Assembly: GCA_030323885.1 (NCBI GenBank)
Contig: CM059198.1
Coordinates: 62,460,917-62,524,916, forward strand
Direction: 5' to 3'
Length of the DNA: 64,000 nt
Source: Branchipolynoe longqiensis
Taxonomy: Eukaryota; Annelida; Polychaeta; Phyllodocida; Polynoidae
The position numbers and the translations under genes are program-made. How positions within the stretch are numbered: position 1 is the first letter of the stretch; every line of letters starts with the position of its first letter. Positions 1 to 9,880 of this stretch are shown piece by piece. The notes under the pieces were generated by a model, which saw only the letters and a list, made by a program, of their open reading frames with translations, was not told the origin of the DNA and made no database searches.

Positions 1-156
1 TGTGTGGAGTTTTGTTACATAAAAAAGCTTTCAACAATCATTTGAAGGTGTATATTGAGTAAGGAACTATCCAAATAATGGATTAGCTTGTCAAATACCT
101 GTAATTTTGGTTTGCCCATATCTTTGTAATCTATAAATGGTGGTAGAAAAAAGAAG

Positions 157-229
157 TGCCCCGGGTGAGGTTCGAACTCACGGCCTTCAGATTATGAGAC
201 TGACGCATTTCCTACTGTGCTATCAAGGC
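157..229 (-). tRNA. tRNA-Met-like (CAT), B unit 1
   Basis: 73 nt. The anticodon loop is CTCATAA and the discriminator is A, followed by ATTTCT-type spacer with a T6 run. The T arm keeps GTTCGAA. The D arm is GCAC against ATGC, so at least one D-stem pair is lost, and base 7 of the acceptor mispairs. Probably a decaying elongator tRNA-Met. Confidence 0.55.
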
Positions 230-488
230 AGACGCAACTATTGTGAAAAGTCAATAACTGGACTGCTAGCAGGGATTCTTATGCTATTTTTTCTTTTCAC
301 AATTCTTTGGCTGATTCCATGAAAATCATGTCTGGGGTTTTGTTCTATATCAACTGGCAGCAGTTGTTTCAAGGGTACTTTGAGTAATGAACTATCAAAC
401 CAATAGGACAGGCTTTTCCAATATTTGGGATTTCTCATTTACATTCACAATTTCTTTTTAATTTACAAATGGTGGTAGAAAAAACCAT

Positions 489-561
489 TGCCCCTGGTGA
501 GGCTCGAACTCACGGCCTTCAGATTATGAGACTGACGCGCTGCCTACTGCGCTACCGAGGC
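489..561 (-). tRNA. tRNA-Met (CAT), A unit 1
   Basis: 73 nt, cloverleaf of elongator tRNA-Met: acceptor GCCTCGG, D arm GCGC/GCGC, anticodon stem TCAGT/TCTGA, loop CTCATAA, T loop TTCGAGC. One acceptor mismatch near base 6. This copy has the longer spacer form with GTAGAAAAAACC on its 3' side. Confidence 0.8.
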
Positions 562-813
562 AGATGAAACCTGGATGAAAAGACACTAACAAGACAGCTA
601 ACATTGTTTCCTACTCCTTTCTTTATTTTCACCATTCTCTTGGGGATTTTATGAAAATCATGCTTGGGGTTTTGTTACATAACTACTTGCAACAATCGTT
701 TAAAGGTGCATTTTGAGTAAGGAGCTATCCAAATAATGGATTAGCTTGTCAAATACCTCTAATTTTGGTTCACCATTTCTTTTTAATCTATAAATGGTGG
801 TAGAAAAAAGAAT

Positions 814-856
814 TGCCCCAGGTGAGGCTCGAACTCACGGCCTTCAGATTAAGAGA
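814..856 (-). pseudogene. Truncated B unit 2, CTT-type, broken by an AT microsatellite
   Basis: Only the 3' half of the tRNA (T arm and anticodon loop, CTCTTAA) remains. The 5' half is replaced by an (AT)n stretch at about 855-890 and a short AT-rich filler. The same filler occurs near 6340 and 7700, so this unit probably lost its D and acceptor arms in a recombination involving the microsatellite. Confidence 0.7.
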
Positions 857-1083
857 TATATATATATTAAGAGATATATATATATATATATGCATATATT
901 TAGATATGAATGGATATAAATAATAAATATAAGTAGTATTAACTGGCAGCACTTGTTTTAGGAGTACTTTGAGTAATGAACTATCAAAACAATAGGACAG
1001 GCTTTTCAAATATTTGTAATTTAGGATTTCTCATTTACATTCACAATTTCTTTTTAATTTACAAATGGTGGGAGAAAAACATC

Positions 1084-1156
1084 TGCCCAGGGTGAGGCTC
1101 GAACTCATGGCCTTCAGATTATGAGACTGACGCGCTGCCTACTGCGCTACCGAGGC
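1084..1156 (-). tRNA. tRNA-Met (CAT), A unit 2
   Basis: 73 nt, loop CTCATAA, intact D stem, T5 terminator in the 3' spacer. One acceptor mismatch (CCTGGGC on the 3' strand) and one T-arm change (CATGAG). Confidence 0.8.
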
Positions 1157-1408
1157 AGATGAAACTCTTATGAAAAGACACTAACAAGACAGCTAACATT
1201 GTTTCCTGCTCCTTTCTTTATTTTCACCATTCTCTTGGTGATTTCATGAAAATCATGTGTGGGGTTTTGTTACATAACAACTTTCAACAATCATTTGAAG
1301 GTGTATATTGAGTAAAGAGCTATCCAAACAATGGATTAGCTTGTCAAATACCTCTAATTTGGATTCACCATATCTTTTAAATCTATAAATGGTGGTATAA
1401 AAAAGAAT

Positions 1409-1481
1409 TGCCCCGGGTGAGTCTTGAACTCACGGCATTCAGATTACAAGAATGACGCATTTCCTACTGCGGTACCGAGAC
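1409..1481 (-). pseudogene. B unit 3 with anticodon TGT
   Basis: Length and body match the neighbours, but the anticodon loop reads CTTGTAA, giving TGT (Thr) in a tRNA-Met body. The D stem is also broken (CCGC against ATGC) and the acceptor starts GTCTCGG. A second unit (5497-5569) has the same anticodon, so the form was copied after it arose. Probably not functional. Confidence 0.65.
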
Positions 1482-1512
1482 AGACGGAACTAGCGTGAAA
1501 AGTCAATAACTG

Positions 1513-2226
1513 GGGCCGTATGCAGGAGTCAGTGTTAGCGGGATTTGGTGTTACAGCCAGTTACCGTTTAGCTATCTCCGAACCGGAGAATTCGGTCAGG
1601 CGGTATGCAGGAGCCCGTAACACTTACATTATAGCTAAACGTGAATTTATTAATAGATTTGGGAAATCCCTCTGCGTTTGTAGGCATATATTAGGCTCAA
1701 ATGTATTAAATGCTGTCATATTTAACAAAGTTACATAGTCAAATAGTGAAATCTGATCAATTTAACCCTAAATTCGAAGCCTTACCAAGGCTACTGGCGC
1801 ATTGGCGGCAATATTAATAGTTATATTTTCGAATCGACGAACGTACAGTAAACAAACCGGGTACCGCCAGTATGGAAAGCGATGTCAATGCAGCGGCGAT
1901 TTGTTTTCTTTACGTTCGTCGATTCGAAAATATAACTAGTAATATCGCCACCAATGCGGCGGTAGCCTTAATAACGCTTCGAATTTAGGGTTAAATTGAT
2001 CAAATTTCACTTATTGCGTATGTAATTCTGTTAAATATAACAGCATTGAATAGATTTGGGCCTAATAAACTCACTAAACCTAATATTTTTTAGGGGTGAG
2101 GTAACACCGGTTAAGCCTTTGGTGTTAGGCCTAACACTGACTCGTGCATACCATTTTTCGCCGCTAAACCGGAATTCCCGACAAACACCGATTTGCCTCG
2201 CTAACACTGACTCCTGCATACGGCCC
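1513..2226. mobile_element. CWG foldback element, copy 1
   Basis: 714 bp with matching ends GGGCCGTATGCAGGAGTC and its reverse complement, so a long terminal inverted repeat, with a large inner palindrome centred near 1880 around the word TTCGAATCGACGAACGT. Flanks are CTG on the left and CAG on the right, in a spacer whose uninterrupted form is known from other units (AATAACTGGACTGC). No transposase ORF, so non-autonomous. Confidence 0.85.
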
Positions 2227-2463
2227 CAGGACTGCTAGCAGGGATTCTTATGCTATATTTTCTTTTCCCAATTCTTTGGCTGATTCCAAGAAAATCATGT
2301 CTGGGGTTTTGTTCTATATGAACTGGCAGACCTGGTTTTAAGAGTACTTTGAGTAATGAACCATCAAAACAATAGGACAGGCTTTTCAAATATTTGTAAT
2401 TTAGGATTTCTCATTTACATTCACAATTTCTTTTTAATTTACAAATGGTGGGAGAAAAACAAC

Positions 2464-2536
2464 TGCCCCGGGTGAGGCTCGAACTCACGGCCTTCAGATT
2501 ATGAGACTGACGCGCTGCCTACTGCGCTACCGAGGC
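2464..2536 (-). tRNA. tRNA-Met (CAT), A unit 3
   Basis: 73 nt with all four stems paired apart from the usual T-T at the base of the anticodon stem. Acceptor GCCTCGG/CCGGGGC, D arm GCGC/GCGC, loop CTCATAA, T5 terminator four bases downstream. Among the best candidates in the array for a functional elongator tRNA-Met. Confidence 0.88.
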
Positions 2537-2788
2537 AGATGAAACTGGTATGAAAAGAGACTAACAAGACAGCTAACATTGTTTCCTGCTCCTTTCTTTA
2601 TTTTCACCATTCTCTTGGTGATTTCATGAAAATCATGTGTGGGGTTTTGTTACATAACAACTTTCAACAATCATTTGAAGGTGTATATTGAGTAAAGAGC
2701 TATCCAAACAATGGATTAGCTTGTCAAATACCTGTAATTTGGGTTCGCCATATCTTTTTAATCTATAAATGGTGGTAGAAAAAAGAAT

Positions 2789-3587
2789 TGCCCCGGGTGA
2801 GGCTCGAACTCACACCCTTCAGGGGCCGTATGCAGGAGTCAGTGTTAGCGGGATTTGGTGTTAGAGCCTGTTACCGTTTAGCTATTACCGACGTCGGGAA
2901 CTGTGTCAAGTCGTCTGCAGGAGCGCATAACACTTTCATTAGAGCTAAACGTGAATTTATTTATAGATTTGGGAAATCCCTCTGCGTTTGGAGCCAAATA
3001 TTAGGCTCAAATCTACAGAATGCGATCATATTTAACAGAATTACATACGCAATAAGTGAAATTTGATCAATTTAACCCTAAATTCGAAGCGTTATTAATG
3101 CTACTGCCGCATTGGTGGCGATATTAATACTTATATTTTCGAATCAACGAACATAATGTAAACAAATCGCCGCCGTCACCGCATCGACGTCGCGTTCCAT
3201 ACTGGCGGCGGCGGCCGTTTGTTTACTGTACGTTCGTCGATTCGAACATATAAATATTAATATCGCCGCCAATACGGCGGTAGCCTTAATAATGCTTCGA
3301 ATTTCGGGTTAATTTCCTCAAATTTCACTTATTACGTATTTAATTCTGTTAAATATGATCGCATTGAATAGATTTGGGCCTAATAAACTCGCTAAACCTG
3401 ATATTCTTTAGGGGTAAGGTAACACTGGTTAAGCCTTTGGTGTTAGGCCTAACACTGACTCGTGCATACTATTTTTTCACCGCTAAACCGGAATTCCCGC
3501 CAAACACCGTTTTGCTTCGCTAACACTGACTCCTGCATACGGCCCCAGATTATGAGACTGACGCATATCCTACTGCACTATCGAGGC
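2789..3587 (-). pseudogene. B unit 4 tRNA-Met split by a foldback element
   Basis: The 3' part (2789-2822) and the 5' part (3546-3587) of one CAT-type tRNA are separated by the element at 2823-3545. The break falls in the 3' side of the anticodon stem, just next to the anticodon loop. Bases CAG are present on both sides. The gene cannot make a tRNA. Confidence 0.9.
2823..3545. mobile_element. CWG foldback element, copy 2, inside a tRNA gene
   Basis: 723 bp, same orientation and layout as the copy at 1513. Starts GGGCCGTATGCAGG, ends CCTGCATACGGCCC, inner GCCGCC-rich palindrome near 3190. A 3-bp duplication CAG flanks it, confirmed by the intact tRNA sequence of the other array units. Confidence 0.9.
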
Positions 3588-3852
3588 AGAAGGAACTATT
3601 GTGAAAAGTCAATAACTGGACTGCTAGCAGGGATTCTTATGCTATTTTTTCTTTTCCCAATTATTTGGCGGATTCCATGAAAATCATGTCTGGGGTTTTG
3701 TTCTATATTAACTGGCAGCACTTGGTTTAAGAGTACTTTGAGTAATGAACTATCAAAACAATAGGACAGGCTTTTCAAATATTTGTAATTTAGGATTTCT
3801 CATTTAGATTCAGAATTTCTTTTTAATTTACAAATGGTTGAAGAAAAACATC

Positions 3853-3925
3853 TGCCCCGGGTGAGGCTCGAACTCACGGCCTTCAGATTATGAGACTGAC
3901 GCGCTGCCTACTGCGCTACCGAGGC
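3853..3925 (-). tRNA. tRNA-Met (CAT), A unit 4
   Basis: 73 nt, intact acceptor, D, anticodon and T arms. The 3' spacer differs (ATGGTTGAAGAAAAA), a variant shared with the unit at 7200, which suggests a duplicated block. Confidence 0.85.
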
Positions 3926-4177
3926 ATATGAAACTTGTATGAAAAGACACTAACAAGACAACTAACAATGTTTCCTACTCCTTTCTTTATTTTCACCATT
4001 CTCTTGGTGATTTCATGAAAATCATGTCTGGGGTTTTGTTACATAACAACTTTCAACAATCATTTGAGGGTGTATATTGAGTAAAGAGCTATCCAAACAA
4101 CAGATTAGCTTGTCAAATACCTGTAACTTTGGTTCACCATATCTTTTTAATCTATAAATGGTGGTAGAAAAAAGAAG

Positions 4178-4250
4178 TGCCCCGGGTGAGGTTCGAACTC
4201 ACGGCCTTCAGATTATGAGACTGACGCATTTCCTACTGCGCTACCGAGGC
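4178..4250 (-). tRNA. tRNA-Met-like (CAT), B unit 5
   Basis: 73 nt. Acceptor GCCTCGG and T arm are good. The D arm reads GCGC against ATGC, leaving one mismatch and one G-T wobble. T6 terminator downstream. Could still fold. Confidence 0.6.
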
Positions 4251-4515
4251 AGAAGGAACTATTGTGAAAAGTCAATAACTGGACTGCTAGCAGGGATTCT
4301 TATGCTATTTTTTCTTTTCCCAATTCTTTGGCTGATTCCACGAAAATCATGTCTGGGGTTTTGTTCTATATCAACTGGCAGACCTTGTTTTAAGAGTACT
4401 TTGAGTAATGAACTATCAAAACAATAGGACAGGCTTTTCAAATATTTGTAATTGGATTTCTCATTGACATTCACAATTTCTTTTTAATTTACAAATGGTG
4501 GTAGAAAAAAACATC

Positions 4516-4588
4516 TGCCCCGGGTGAGGCTCGAACTCACGGCCTTCAGATTATGAGACTGACGCGCTGCCTACTGCGCTACCGAGGC
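4516..4588 (-). tRNA. tRNA-Met (CAT), A unit 5
   Basis: 73 nt, same sequence as the unit at 2464 through the gene body. All stems pair, loop CTCATAA, 3' T run present. Confidence 0.88.
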
Positions 4589-4840
4589 AGATGAAACTGG
4601 TATGAAAAGAGACTAACAAGACAGCTAACATTGTTTCCTGCTCCTTTCTTTATTTTCACCATTCTCTTGGTGATTTCATGAAAATCATGTTTGGGGTTTT
4701 GTTACATAACAACTTTCAACAATCATTTGAAGGTGCATATTGAGTAAAGAGCTATCCAAACAATGGATTAGCTTGTCAAATACCTCTAATTTTGGTTCAC
4801 CATATCTTTTTAATCTATAAATGGTGGTAGAAAAACGAAT

Positions 4841-4910
4841 TGCCCAGTGGGGCTCGAACTCACGGCCTTCAGATTAAGAGACAGACACGCTACCTAGTGC
4901 GCTATTGAGC
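4841..4910 (-). pseudogene. B unit 6, anticodon CTT (Lys type)
   Basis: 70 nt. Loop CTCTTAA gives anticodon CTT. D stem pairs, but the acceptor is short by one base (GCTCAAT against ACTGGGC) and the anticodon stem has a T-T clash. The 3' side GAGCCCCACTGGGCA resembles animal tRNA-Lys. It may be a tRNA-Met drifting to Lys identity or a Met/Lys chimera. Its 5' flank (TTTAAAAATCAATAACTAGACAGC) differs from the CAT units. Confidence 0.55.
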
Positions 4911-5171
4911 AGATGAAGTATTTAAAAATCAATAACTAGACAGCTAGCATGGATTCCATCTATTTTTTAATTTGGCAAGTTTTGGTGATTCCATAAATAA
5001 TACATGATATGAAGGTTATTGTATTTATAACTGGCAGCACTTGTTTTAAGAGTACTTTGAGTAATGAACTATCAAAACAATAGGACAGGCTTTTCAAATA
5101 TTTGTAATTTAGGATTTCTCATTTACATTCACAATTTCTTTTTAATTTACAAATGGTGGGAGAAAAACATC

Positions 5172-5244
5172 TGCCCCGGGTGAGGCTCGAACTCACGGCC
5201 TTCAGATTATGAGACTGACGCGCTGCCTACTGCGCTACCGAGGC
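5172..5244 (-). tRNA. tRNA-Met (CAT), A unit 6
   Basis: 73 nt with intact cloverleaf and loop CTCATAA; T5 terminator. Gene body identical to the units at 2464 and 4516. Confidence 0.88.
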
Positions 5245-5496
5245 AGATGAAACTCTTATGAAAAGACACTAACAAGACAGCTAACATTGTTTCCTGCTCC
5301 TTTCTTTATTTTCACCATTCTCTTGGTGATTTCATGAAAATCATGTGTGGGGTTTTGTTACATAACAACTTTCAACAATCATTTGAAGGTGTATATTGAG
5401 TAAAGAGCTATCCAAACAATGGATTAGCTTGTCAAATACCTCTAATTTGGATTCACCATATCTTTTTAATCTATAAATGGTGGTATAAAAAAGAAT

Positions 5497-5569
5497 TGCC
5501 CCGGGTGAGTCTTGAACTCACAGCATTCAGATTACAAGAATGACGCATTTCCTACTGCGGTACCGAGAC
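5497..5569 (-). pseudogene. B unit 7 with anticodon TGT
   Basis: Near-identical to the unit at 1409: loop CTTGTAA, broken D stem, acceptor GTCTCGG. The surrounding block from 5172 to about 5760 is also almost identical to the block from 1084, so both were copied as a unit. Confidence 0.65.
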
Positions 5570-5834
5570 AGACGGAACTAGCGTGAAAAGTCAATAACTG
5601 GACTGCTAGCAGGGATTCTTATGCTATATTTTCTTTTCCCAATTCTTTGGCTGATTCCAAGAAAATCATGTCTGGGGTTTTGTTCTATATGAACTGGCAG
5701 ACCTTGTTTTAAGAGTACTTTGAGTAATGAACTATCAAAACAATAGGACAGGCTTTTCAAATATTTGTAATTTAGGATTTCTCATTTACATTCACAATTT
5801 CTTTTTAATTTACAAATGGTGGGAGAAAAACATC

Positions 5835-5907
5835 TGCCCCAGGTGAGGCTCGAACTCACGGCCTTCAGATTATGAGACTGACGCGCTGCCTACTGCGCTA
5901 CCGAGGC
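5835..5907 (-). tRNA. tRNA-Met (CAT), A unit 7
   Basis: 73 nt, intact arms, one G-T wobble in the acceptor (CTGGGGC on the 3' strand). T5 terminator. Confidence 0.85.
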
Positions 5908-6159
5908 AGATGAAACTGTTATGAAAAGACACTAACAAGACAGCTAACATTGTTTCCTGCTCCTTTCTTTATTTTCACCATTCTCTTGGCGATTTCATGA
6001 AAATCATGTTTGGGGTTTTGTTACATAACAACTTTAAACAATCATTTGAAGGTGTATATTGAGTAAGGAGATATCCAAACAATGGATTAGTTTGTCAAAT
6101 ACCTCTAGTTTTAGTTCACCATTTCTTTTTAATCTATAAATGGTGGTAGAAAAAAGAAT

Positions 6160-6230
6160 TGCCCAGTGGGGCTTGAACTCACGGCCTTCAGATTAAGAGA
6201 CGGATGCTCTACCTACTGCTCTATTGAGGC
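6160..6230 (-). pseudogene. B unit 8, anticodon CTT
   Basis: 71 nt, loop CTCTTAA. D-arm strands both read GAGC and cannot pair, and three acceptor pairs are lost. The 5' flank carries the GTTATTTAAAACACACACTAACTAGACAGCTGG spacer typical of CTT units. Confidence 0.6.
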
Positions 6231-6536
6231 AGATGAAGTTATTTAAAACACACACTAACTAGACAGCTGGCATGGATTCCCACTCTATTTTTTTAATTTG
6301 GACAAGTTTGTTGTTGTTTTATGTCCGAGTATATATGTATATATGCATATATTTAGATATGAATGGATATAAATAATAAATATAAGTAATATTAACTGGC
6401 AGCACTTGTTTTAAGAGTACTTTGAGTAATGAACTATCAAAACAATAGGACAGGCTTTTTAAATATTTGTAATTTAGGATTTCTCATTGACATTCACAAT
6501 TTCTTTTTAATTTACAAATGGTGGGAGAAAAACATC

Positions 6537-6610
6537 TGCCCCCGGGTGAGGCTCGAACTCACGGCCTTCAGATTATGAGACTGACTCGCTGCCTACTGGG
6601 CTAGCAAGGC
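6537..6610 (-). pseudogene. A unit 8, degenerate tRNA-Met (CAT)
   Basis: 74 nt, one extra C in the 3' acceptor strand and D-arm changes (CCCAGTAGGCAGCGAG). The loop still reads CTCATAA. A units decay toward the right end of the array. Confidence 0.6.
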
Positions 6611-6862
6611 AGATGAAACTGGTATGAAAAGACACTAACAAGACAGCTAACATTGTTTCCTGCTCCTTTCTTCATTTTCACCATTCTCTTGGTGATTTCA
6701 TGAAAATCATGTGTGGGGTTTTGTTACATAACAACTTTCAACAATCATTTGATGGTGTATATTGAGTAAAGAGCTATCCAAACAATAGATTAGCTTGTCA
6801 AATACCTGTAATTTTGGTTCACCATATATTTTTAATCTATAAATGGTGGTAGAAAAAAGAAT

Positions 6863-6934
6863 TGCCCGGGTGAGGCTCGAACTCACAGCCTTCAAATTAT
6901 GAGACTGACGCATTTCCTACTGCACTACCGAGGC
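6863..6934 (-). pseudogene. B unit 9, tRNA-Met-like (CAT)
   Basis: 72 nt. One C is missing from the 3' acceptor strand, and T-arm and anticodon-arm changes are present (AATTTGAAGGCTG). Loop CTCATAA is kept. Confidence 0.6.
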
Positions 6935-7199
6935 AGAAGGAACTATTCTGAAAAGTCAATAACTGGACTGCTAGCAGGGATTCTTATGCTATTTTTTCTT
7001 TTCCCAATTATTTGGCGGATTCCATGAAAATCATGTCTGGGGTTTTGTTCTATATTAACTGGCAGCACTTGGTTTAAGAGTACTTTGAGTAATGAACTAT
7101 CAAAACAATAGGACAGGCTTTTCAAATATTTGTAATTTAGGATTTCTCATTTAGATTCACAATTTCTTTTTAATTTACAAATGGTTGAAGAAAAACATC

Positions 7200-7272
7200 T
7201 GCCCTGGGTGAGGCTCGAACTCATGGCCTTCAGACTATGAGACTGATTCTCTGCCTACTGTGCTACCAAGGC
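7200..7272 (-). pseudogene. A unit 9, degenerate tRNA-Met (CAT)
   Basis: 73 nt with loop CTCATAG, T-arm CATGAG and several D-arm changes (GCACAGTAGGCAGAGAA). CAT anticodon retained. Confidence 0.6.
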
Positions 7273-7524
7273 AGATGAAACTTGTACGAAAAGACACTAA
7301 CAAGACAACTAACAATGTTTCCTACTCCTTTCTTCATTTTCACCATTCTCTTGGCGATTTCATGAAAATCATGTTTGGGGTTTTGTTACATAACAACTTT
7401 CAACAATCATTTGAAGGTGTATATTGAGTAAGGAGCTATCCAAACAATGGATTAGGTTGTCAAATACCTCTTATTTTAGTTCAGCATTTCTTTTTAATCA
7501 ATAAATGGTGTTAGAAAAAAGAAT

Positions 7525-7595
7525 TGCCCAGTGGGGCTCAAACTCACGGCCTTCAGATTAAGAGACAGACGCGCTACCTAGTGCGCTATTGAGGC
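7525..7595 (-). pseudogene. B unit 10, anticodon CTT
   Basis: 71 nt, loop CTCTTAA. D stem GCGC/GCGC is perfect, unlike the CTT unit at 6160. The acceptor is poorly paired and the T loop reads TTTGAGC. The best preserved CTT unit, but a functional tRNA-Lys is unlikely. Confidence 0.55.
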
Positions 7596-7899
7596 ATATG
7601 AAGTTGCTTAAAACACACACTACCTAGACAGCTGGCATGGATTCCCACTCTATTTTTTTAATTTGGACAAGTTTCTTGTTGTTTTATGTCCTAGTATATA
7701 TATATATGCATATATTTAGATATGAATGGATATAAATAATAAATATAAGTAAGATTAAGTGGCAGCACTTGTTTTAAGAGTACTTTGAGTAATGAACTAT
7801 CAAAACAATAGGACAGGCTTTTCAAATATTGGTAATGCAGGATTTCTCATTTACATTCACAATTTCTTTTTAATTTACAAATGGTGGGAGAAAAGCATC

Positions 7900-7972
7900 T
7901 GCCCCGGGTGAGGCTCAAACTCACGGACTTCAGATTATGAGACTGACATGCTGCCTACTGCGCTACCAAGGC
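7900..7972 (-). tRNA. tRNA-Met-like (CAT), A unit 10
   Basis: 73 nt, loop CTCATAA. Changes in the T loop (TTTGAGC) and D arm (GCATGTC) weaken it. T run present downstream. Confidence 0.55.
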
Positions 7973-8224
7973 AGATGAAACTTGTATGAAAAGACATTAA
8001 CAAGACAGCCAACATTGTTTCCTGCTCCTTTCTTTATTTTCACCATTCTCTTGGGGATTTCATGAAAATCATGTGTGGGGTTTTGTTACATAACAACTTG
8101 CAACAATCGTTTGAAGGTGTATTTTGAGTAAGGAGTTATCCAAACAATGGATTAGCTTTTCAAATACCTGTAATTTTGGTTCACCATTTTTTTAAAATCT
8201 ATAAATGGTGGTAGAAAAAGTAAT

Positions 8225-8297
8225 TGCCCCAGGTGAGGCTCGAACTCACGGCCTTCAGATTATGAGACTGATGCACTGCCTACTGCGCTACCGAGGC
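8225..8297 (-). tRNA. tRNA-Met-like (CAT), B unit 11, last of the array
   Basis: 73 nt. Unlike other B units with CAT, it keeps the A-like D arm (GCGCAGTAGGCAGTGC) and has the 5' flank of the CTT units (ACACACACTAACTAGACAGCTGG). It is a recombinant between unit subtypes and marks the right edge of the array. Confidence 0.65.
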
Positions 8298-8378
8298 AGA
8301 TGAAACACACACTAACTAGACAGCTGGCATGGTTTCCTACTCTCTTTTTAAAATTTGGACAAGTCACTTGGTGATTTA

Positions 8379-8960
8379 ATAGTGCTGCCCCACTGGGAGA
8401 CCAGGCCGCTGGCACCATGAACCGATTTCCCACTCAGTCACATTATCCTAATACTAACCACTCCTTGTCCTATGCTAGTATTAATGCCAGACCAGACAGG
8501 ATGTCCGAATGAGTTGAGTGTCCGTCACCTATTAAAAATGTATACTTGTCGCTTCCTAGCCAGGTGCTCAGCATTATTAGGATGGACTGGTTGGCTCAGT
8601 GTCTGGATAATGTGACTGAGTGGGATATTAGGTCATGGTGCTGGCAGCCTGGTCTCTCAGTGGGGCAGCACTATAAAGTCACCATGAGTGCGCACCAGGA
8701 CAAGTCGATACCCGTCCTGATATGACCTTAGATGTTGCTAGAACATAAAAGAACAACAAACGAACAAAACAGCTGGACAGAAGCAAGTATCAATTTTGTA
8801 AGTCATTGGTTTGACTCAACTGGAAATGAAACTATCTTCTGCACGGGAAGCATGCGAAGTAACGAGTGGGCCACTGCATCCGATGGGTCGCATATACAGT
8901 TTGAGACTGTCTCAAAAGGTGCTAAGCAATATGGGACAAAACTTTGTCCATTGTAACGAT
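8379..8960. mobile_element. S1 SINE cluster: three broken copies
   Basis: An antisense fragment (8379-8489) abuts a sense copy with a partial tRNA head (8490-8765, tail AAAGAACAACAAACGAAC). An antisense head fragment follows (8775-8870). The sense copy has the standard body words GGCAGCACTATAAAGTCACC and CCTGATATGACCTTAGATGT. Confidence 0.85.
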
Positions 8961-9185
8961 CAACATACTATCTGATTACGCATTTGCTCAGGATAAACTG
9001 ATTTGTTTTTTACATGGTATTTCATAATCCCAATAGAATATATACTGATTTGAAGCAAATGTCCTTGTGTTTTCAGTGTAACCGTTTCTGTGCTGTTTTG
9101 TGTCAAAGAAAGAAGAGTTATCACCTTTTGAGACAGGCACATAATATAAACTCGAAAAACATCCTTATATATATGGTGTGTTGGC

Positions 9186-9305
9186 CATGATAGGAAGCAA
9201 TAAGTATCAATTTTTGAGTCATTGGTTTGACCGACCAGGGTTCGAACCCGTGGATTCGAATCCCACGATCTACTATTGTACCAACACGGTACAATAGTAG
9301 ATCGC
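9186..9305 (-). mobile_element. S1 SINE head fragment with a perfect hairpin
   Basis: The antisense tRNA-like head (B box GGTTCGAACCC at 9239-9249, reading on the plus strand as its complement) breaks into a perfect inverted repeat at 9266-9304: 17-bp arms CGATCTACTATTGTACC with loop AACAC. The usual end of the head is missing, replaced by the return arm. Confidence 0.75.
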
Positions 9306-9401
9306 TTAGGCGTCTCCTTGGCCTATATTTTGCTGCCCTGACGCAAATAATGTCGCCTACCCATCACCGCCTCTTGTCTCTCTCTTGCCGTAGCCCAACT
9401 T

Positions 9402-9405
9402 TATA

Positions 9406-9449
<44 letters not shown>

Positions 9450-9452
9450 GAT
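9402..9452. repeat. (TA)n microsatellite
   Basis: About 50 bp of alternating T and A with one C interruption. Confidence 0.95.
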
Positions 9453-9621
9453 ATGAATGGATATAAATAATAAATATAAGTAATATTAACCGCCATTATT
9501 ATATATATATATATGAGCTTGATTCTTATGTCAACCATCTTTTTCACTTCACTTGGTTACATATGTCTACTGAGTTACTGGCTTCCTAACGACGTGCGCA
9601 GATCGAGCAACAAAAGTAGGT

Positions 9622-9726
9622 TGGTTGTTGGAGTTTACGTCCTGGCAACATCTAAGGTCATATCAGGACGGGACAAAAGTAGTGAGGAGGTTCCTTGCTA
9701 CCAGCCTCCTTTTTGCCTTTTGGCGC

Positions 9727-9759
<33 letters not shown>

Positions 9760-9880
9760 GCTGTCGGTCACGATGCGACAAAGACTGCTTTCATCATTTC
9801 ATGAAAACTGCCTGCAAAAGTGTTGAAGTGCTGCTGGCTTTTGCAAGTTACCAGCGGCACTCTCTCGGGGAGTAAATAGA
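9622..9880 (-). mobile_element. S1 fragment joined to LINE-type tail and module Q
   Basis: 9622-9677 is an antisense S1 tail fragment. From 9729 a (ATC)n run leads into the complement of a LINE 3' tail (GCTGTCGGTCACGATGCGAC), then the complement of module Q (TTGCAAGTTACCAGCGGCAC). The same tail plus module occurs near 25.8 and 29.0 kb. Confidence 0.75.

Larger units (their letters stand above)
137..8370 (-). repeat. Dimeric tandem array of 21 tRNA-Met-like units
   Basis: Twenty-one tRNA-like genes lie head to tail on the minus strand. Start-to-start spacing alternates near 325 and 331-340 bp once two foldback insertions (1513-2226 and 2823-3545) are removed; a few units differ by indels. Two spacer types alternate without exception. 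B units have a 3' spacer with ATAAATGGTGGTAGAAAAAA, and A units have one with ACAAATGGTGGGAGAAAAA. Read on the minus strand, each tRNA is followed within 4-5 nt by a run of five or six T, a Pol III terminator. A units always keep anticodon CAT; B units vary. This is a higher-order repeat of about 660 bp that amplified as a pair. Confidence 0.93.

Noticed and set aside
1409..5569. TGT units as functional tRNA-Thr genes
   Set aside because: Met-type body, broken D stem and altered acceptor make correct folding and charging by threonyl-tRNA synthetase unlikely.
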